A model generated the notes under the pieces. It was not told the DNA's origin, searched no databases, and saw only the letters and a program-made list of their open reading frames with translations. DNA of 56,688 nucleotides from Burkholderiaceae bacterium (GTDB lineage: Bacteria > Pseudomonadota > Gammaproteobacteria > Burkholderiales > Burkholderiaceae_C): NCBI GenBank assembly GCA_031253795.1, contig JAIRVR010000070.1:1-56688 (forward strand), given 5' to 3'. A program made the position numbers and the translations under genes. Below, in pieces: positions 53,620 through 56,688 of the stretch (positions are counted from its first letter, which is position 1; every line of letters starts with the position of its first letter).

Positions 53620-54282
53620 TCAGTCGCGCTCGCGGCGGGCCACCCGCTCGACCGCCTGGGCATAGACCTCGGCCAGACCGCCCACGCCGGGCACGGTCAT
53701 CTCCAGGTCGGTGATCAGGCCGTTCTTGAGGCTGTAGCACCAGCCGTGCAGCGTGACCTTCTGGCCGCGCGCCCAGGCATCCTGCATCACCGTGCTCTGG
53801 GCCACGTTGATGACCTGCTCGATGGCGTTGAGCTCGCACAGCGCATCGTGGCGCCACTGGGGCGACAGCCCGGCCAGCAGGTCCTGGTGCTTGTCGCGCA
53901 CATCCTTGACGTGCCGTATCCAGTTGTCGGCCAGGCCGACGCGTATATCTTCCAGAGCCGCCAGCACTCCGCCGCAGCCATAGTGGCCGACGACCATCAG
54001 GTGCTCGACCTTGAGCTGGTCCACCGAATACTGGATGGTGGACAGGCAGTTCAGGTCGCTGGGCACGACCACGTTGGCCACGTTGCGGTGGACGAAGACC
54101 TCGCCGGGCTCCAGGCCCGTGATCTGGTTGGCGGGAACGCGGCTGTCGGAGCAGCCGATCCACATGTAGCGGGGTTTCTGCTGCGCCATCAGTCCGGTGA
54201 AGAAACCGGGCCGGTCACGCTCCATCTGCTGGGCCCATTCACGGTTGTGGACAAACAGCTCTTCGATGGAGGTTGTGCTCAT
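53620..54282 (-). CDS. can: Beta-class carbonic anhydrase
   Basis: A 220-residue beta-carbonic anhydrase, the same length as E. coli Can. Zinc ligands are Cys and Asp in '[10 protein letters not shown]' (Cys44 and Asp46 region) and His-x2-Cys in '[16 protein letters not shown]' near residue 98. It interconverts CO2 and bicarbonate in the cytoplasm. Placed between aceK and the isovaleryl-CoA dehydrogenase gene, it may supply bicarbonate to the methylcrotonyl-CoA carboxylase LiuDB encoded 20 kb away in the same window. A ribosome site AAAGGATT precedes the ATG at 54282; the longer in-frame start at 54315 is not needed. Confidence 0.95.
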   Translation of the reverse strand: MSTTSIEELFVHNREWAQQMERDRPGFFTGLMAQQKPRYMWIGCSDSRVPANQITGLEPGEVFVHRNVANVVVPSDLNCLSTIQYSVDQLKVEHLMVVGHYGCGGVLAALEDIRVGLADNWIRHVKDVRDKHQDLLAGLSPQWRHDALCELNAIEQVINVAQSTVMQDAWARGQKVTLHGWCYSLKNGLITDLEMTVPGVGGLAEVYAQAVERVARRERD

Positions 54283-54335
54283 AAGCAATCCTTTGGTTGG
54301 GGTCAAACTCGACAATGGCGCGGCAGCCGGCGTGT

Positions 54336-55523
54336 TCAGCAGGTTTCTGCGAACAGCTCGCGGCCGATCAGCATGCGACGGATTTCGCTGGTGCCGGCGC
54401 CGATTTCATAGAGTTTCGCATCCCGCCACAGGCGGCCCAGCGGGTACTCGTTGATATACCCATTGCCGCCATAGATTTGCACGCCCTCGCCGGCCATCCA
54501 GGTGGCCTTCTCGGCACACCACAGGATGACGCTGGCGCAGTCCTTGCGAACCTGTCGCACATGCTCGGTTCCCAGGAGATCGAGGTTTTTGGCGACCGTA
54601 TAGGCAAAGGAGCGGCCTGCTTGCAGCACGGTGTACATGTCGGCCACCTTGCCCTGGATGAGCTGGAACTCGCCGATGCTCTGGCCGAACTGCTTGCGGT
54701 CGTGGATATAGGGCACGACGTTGTCCATCACCGACTGCATGATGCCCAGCGGGCCACCGGTCAGCACGGCACGCTCGTAGTCCAGGCCGCTCATCAGCAC
54801 CTTGGCGCCGTTGTTGACACCACCCAGCACGTTCTCGGCCGGGACTTCCACGTTCTCGAACACCAGCTCGCCCGTATGGCTGCCGCGCATGCCCAGCTTG
54901 TCCAGCTTCTGGGCAATCGAAAAGCCCTTCATGCCCTTTTCGATCAGAAAGGCAGTGACGCCACGGGCATTCAGCTCGGGCTCGGTCTTGGCATACACCA
55001 CCAGCGTGTCGGCATCGGGACCGTTGGTGATCCACATCTTGCTGCCGTTGAGCAGGTAATAGCCGCCCTTGTCCTCGGCCTTGAGCTTCATGCTGATCAC
55101 GTCCGAGCCTGCGCCGGGCTCGCTCATGGCCAGTGCACCCACGTGCTCGCCGCTGATCAGCCTGGGCAGGTACCTGGCCTTCTGCGCCTCGTTGCCGTTG
55201 CGGTTGATCTGGTTCACGCACAGATTGCTGTGGGCTCCGTAGGACAGGCCCACCGAGGCGCTGGCACGCGAGATTTCCTCCATGGCCACCATATGGGCGA
55301 GATAACCCATGTCGGCGCCACCATACTGCTCGGACACCGTGATGCCCAGCACACCCAGGTCTCCGAACTTGCGCCACAGGTCCATGGGGAACTGGTCGTT
55401 GCGGTCGATCTCGCCGGCACGCGGCGCGATCTCGGCCTGCGCGAACTCGCGCACCGCGTCGCGCAGCGCATCGATGTCCTCGCCCAGTTGGAAATTCAGG
55501 CCCGGCAGGTTGGAAAGGCTCAT
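54336..55523 (-). CDS. liuA: Isovaleryl-CoA dehydrogenase
   Basis: A 395-residue acyl-CoA dehydrogenase matching isovaleryl-CoA dehydrogenase. The key diagnostic is '[20 protein letters not shown]' near residue 245, in which the Glu of YERAVL is the catalytic base in this family (human Glu254), while the usual C-terminal Glu position reads '[18 protein letters not shown]' with Gly. '[19 protein letters not shown]' near 132 and '[17 protein letters not shown]' near 163 contact FAD. It oxidises isovaleryl-CoA to 3-methylcrotonyl-CoA, the second step of leucine breakdown. It follows the thioesterase gene by 40 bases and heads the run with can, aceK and thiolase. The start at 55523 has AGGAGACACGAG upstream. 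Confidence 0.95.
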   Translation of the reverse strand: MSLSNLPGLNFQLGEDIDALRDAVREFAQAEIAPRAGEIDRNDQFPMDLWRKFGDLGVLGITVSEQYGGADMGYLAHMVAMEEISRASASVGLSYGAHSNLCVNQINRNGNEAQKARYLPRLISGEHVGALAMSEPGAGSDVISMKLKAEDKGGYYLLNGSKMWITNGPDADTLVVYAKTEPELNARGVTAFLIEKGMKGFSIAQKLDKLGMRGSHTGELVFENVEVPAENVLGGVNNGAKVLMSGLDYERAVLTGGPLGIMQSVMDNVVPYIHDRKQFGQSIGEFQLIQGKVADMYTVLQAGRSFAYTVAKNLDLLGTEHVRQVRKDCASVILWCAEKATWMAGEGVQIYGGNGYINEYPLGRLWRDAKLYEIGAGTSEIRRMLIGRELFAETC

Positions 55524-55563
55524 CTCGTGTCTCCTGTGAAATTGGTGAAGTAAATCGCCCAGC

Positions 55564-56016
55564 TCAGTCGGCCAGGTCGCGGCCCTGCACGCACATCAGC
55601 GTGCAGCCCATGGTGGCAATCAGCTTCTCGCGGCCCGCGTCCATGGCAAAGGCCCGGCCCTCGGTCACGGTGATGGTGCGGCCCGGCTTGAGCACACGGC
55701 CTTCCATGCGAAAGCGCTGGCCCTTGGCGGGGGCCAGCAGGTTGATCTTGAATTCGATGGTGAGCACGGCCGCATCCGCCGGCATCAGGGTCAGGCCCGC
55801 ATAGCCGCAGGCCGAGTCCAGCGCCGTCGACACCATGCCGGCGTGCAGAAAGCCGTGCTGCTGGGTCAACCCCTGTGCCCAGTCCACGACGATGTCGACA
55901 GCACCGGGCTCCAGCCGGATGAGTTCGGCGCCCAGGGTCTGCATCGCTCCTTGCCGTGCAAAGCTGGCCTTCACGCGCTGGGCGTAGTCGCTGTCCTGGG
56001 CTTGCAGCCGGGTCAT
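55564..56016 (-). CDS. PaaI-family hotdog thioesterase
   Basis: A 150-residue hotdog-fold acyl-CoA thioesterase. The active-site region is '[22 protein letters not shown]' in fragments, namely '[20 protein letters not shown]' near residue 54, typical of PaaI/Them4-like enzymes. The rest ('[22 protein letters not shown]') matches the family's beta-sheet. It may release CoA from stalled acyl-CoA intermediates of leucine or fatty-acid breakdown. The ATG at 56016 is preferred over a GTG at 56034. Its upstream region is only 42 bases, contains the LiuR-type palindrome, and separates it from liuR, so it is probably the first structural gene of the LiuR-controlled operon. Confidence 0.9.
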   Translation of the reverse strand: MTRLQAQDSDYAQRVKASFARQGAMQTLGAELIRLEPGAVDIVVDWAQGLTQQHGFLHAGMVSTALDSACGYAGLTLMPADAAVLTIEFKINLLAPAKGQRFRMEGRVLKPGRTITVTEGRAFAMDAGREKLIATMGCTLMCVQGRDLAD

Positions 56017-56039
56017 GGTCAAGACGGATCTCACAAATT

Positions 56040-56055
56040 ACGTTTACGTAAACGT
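56040..56055. promoter_or_regulatory. Probable LiuR operator 1
   Basis: Perfect 16-bp palindrome ACGTTTACGTAAACGT just downstream of the liuR stop codon and 24 bases before the thioesterase start. On the minus strand it follows TTG to read TTGACGTTTACGTAAACG, close to the second palindrome at 56511. It would control the thioesterase-liuA run. Confidence 0.75.
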
Positions 56056-56058
56056 CAA

Positions 56059-56460
56059 TTATGAGGCATTTTTGCCATCCAGGCGTTTCAACAGAGTGCG
56101 GGCCTCGGATTCCTGTTCGCGCACCTCGGCCAGGTTGGCCTGCAGATCGGCCAGGCGGTCCTCCAGCTGACGCCGGTGCGCCGCCAGCACCTCGAGAAAC
56201 TTGCGCAACTGAGCCCCCGTGTCGCGGGGACTGTCGTACAGATCGATGATTTCCTTGGCCTCGTTCAGAGACAGGCCCAGGCGTTTGGCACGCAGTGTCA
56301 GGCGCAGGCGCGTGCGGTCCCGGGGGCTGTAGACGCGGTTGCGCCCGCCGGGCCCGGCGCGCTCGGGTTCGAGCAGGCCCATGTCCTCGTAAAAGCGTAT
56401 GGCCCGGGTCGTGAGGTCGAACTCCTTGGCGAGATCGCTGATGGTGTAGGTGGTCGGCAT
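56059..56460 (-). CDS. liuR: MerR-family regulator LiuR
   Basis: A 133-residue MerR-type regulator of the LiuR group, which controls leucine/isovalerate genes in many proteobacteria. The winged helix-turn-helix is 'TYTISDLAKEFDLTTRAIRFYEDMGLLEPER' in parts, for example 'ISDLAKEFDLTTRAIRFYED' at about residues 6-25, followed by 'GRNRVYSPRDRTRLRLTLRAKRLG'. The C-terminus is a coiled-coil dimer helix. No cysteine cluster for metal sensing is visible, as expected for an acyl-CoA sensor. The start at 56460 (MPTTYTISDL) is the likely one; another in-frame ATG at 56481 would add seven residues. Matching palindromes lie 51 bases upstream and just behind the gene, arguing for autoregulation and control of the downstream operon. 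Confidence 0.9.
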   Translation of the reverse strand: MPTTYTISDLAKEFDLTTRAIRFYEDMGLLEPERAGPGGRNRVYSPRDRTRLRLTLRAKRLGLSLNEAKEIIDLYDSPRDTGAQLRKFLEVLAAHRRQLEDRLADLQANLAEVREQESEARTLLKRLDGKNAS

Positions 56461-56510
56461 GGCGGAGAGGTCCGTACGCATCCACGGCCGGCGGCCATGG
56501 GCATGAGACG

Positions 56511-56526
56511 TTGACGTTAACGTCAA
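56511..56526. promoter_or_regulatory. Probable LiuR operator 2 (autoregulatory)
   Basis: Perfect 16-bp palindrome TTGACGTTAACGTCAA, 51 bases upstream of the liuR start. It shares TTGACGTT and the ACGT core with operator 1 and fits the motif known for LiuR of this family as I recall it. Confidence 0.8.
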
Positions 56527-56574
56527 TGCTAGCGGAATTGCCTGCCAAAATCCGCTGCGCCACTGCACAGAAAA

Positions 56575-56602
56575 AGAGAGCGCGTCAGCGCTCTCTTTTT
56601 TT
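56575..56602. terminator. Bidirectional terminator upstream of liuR
   Basis: Perfect 9-bp stem AGAGAGCGC / GCGCTCTCT, loop GTCA, followed on the plus strand by seven T residues and preceded by an A-run, so it can work both ways. It insulates liuR from genes to the right. Confidence 0.85.
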
Positions 56603-56647
56603 GGGTGGCTGCCTTGCGGCTGCTGTCTTTTCTTGAAGGCCCAATGC

Positions 56648-56679
56648 AAAAAACCCCGTAGCTTTGGGCTACGGGGTTT
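56648..56679 (-). terminator. Terminator of a gene beyond the right edge
   Basis: Perfect 12-bp stem AAACCCCGTAGC / GCTACGGGGTTT with loop TTTGG. On the minus strand the stem runs straight into six T residues, so it ends a minus-strand transcript that comes from outside the window. No gene for that transcript is inside. Confidence 0.88.
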
Positions 56680-56688
56680 CTTGGGCTG

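Overview
The window is uniformly GC-rich with short intergenic gaps and dense, mostly co-directional gene runs. Its gene content (TRAP and Bug/TTT solute receptors, a general porin, a double-length UvrA, a LiuR-type leucine regulon) points to a betaproteobacterium of the Comamonadaceae, probably close to Delftia, Acidovorax or Comamonas. This placement is inferred from gene families, not from a marker gene. No rRNA, tRNA, CRISPR array, insertion sequence or prophage gene was found, so it reads as chromosome.

Layout. 1-2662: a TRAP transporter (dctP 3' end, dctQ, dctM) closed by a strong terminator. 2807-4755: two tandem paralogous secreted proteins of unknown function. 4777-7047: a LysR regulator divergent from an MFS exporter. 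7211-13162: a 1983-residue UvrA with four ABC modules. 13421-16364: a porin and an MHS-type MFS carrier with an unusual periplasmic insert. 16670-22883: DUF485-actP acetate uptake, a PEBP-fold protein, an AraC regulator, and a DEDDh exonuclease coupled to a cNMP/CBS/nucleotidyltransferase protein. 22909-26312: a DsbA-like isomerase, DUF1289, YbaK, HMG-CoA lyase and a LysR regulator. 26427-29300: a 3-hydroxyacid dehydrogenase, a beta-keto acid cleavage enzyme (DUF849) and a Bug receptor, divergent from that LysR. 29305-34883: GhrA and the methylcrotonyl-CoA carboxylase/hydratase genes liuD, liuC, liuB. 34976-42215: Na+/H+ antiporter, acyl-CoA synthetase, AraC regulator, GST, D-cysteine desulfhydrase-like enzyme, HAD phosphatase. 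42314-46430: a five-repeat lipoprotein, a NarL-type response regulator, a hybrid histidine kinase and YchJ. 46526-47023: DUF421. 47034-56460: ten minus-strand genes from liuR to an alpha/beta hydrolase, including thioesterase, isovaleryl-CoA dehydrogenase, carbonic anhydrase, AceK and a thiolase.

How the genes work together. The dominant metabolic theme is leucine/isovalerate breakdown. Isovaleryl-CoA dehydrogenase (liuA), the biotin carboxylase LiuDB, the hydratase LiuC and HMG-CoA lyase (liuE) are all present but lie in three separate blocks. Two perfect 16-bp palindromes of closely related sequence flank the MerR gene liuR and are probable LiuR operators. The liuA run also holds carbonic anhydrase (bicarbonate for the carboxylase), a thiolase (acetoacetyl-CoA cleavage) and AceK (routing acetyl-CoA carbon to the glyoxylate shunt), so it reads as a leucine-to-acetyl-CoA module.

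The most unusual signals are: (i) a dispersed element of roughly 95-125 bp, with three full copies and one short copy, all lying directly behind a stop codon in the sense orientation of the upstream gene and once supplying that stop codon; (ii) the fused double UvrA with one eroded zinc finger; (iii) the LysR-controlled dehydrogenase/DUF849/Bug module whose DUF849 enzyme lacks a substrate-binding Glu of the Kce prototype; and (iv) the five-repeat lipoprotein that shares a perfect 22-bp GC palindrome with a response regulator.
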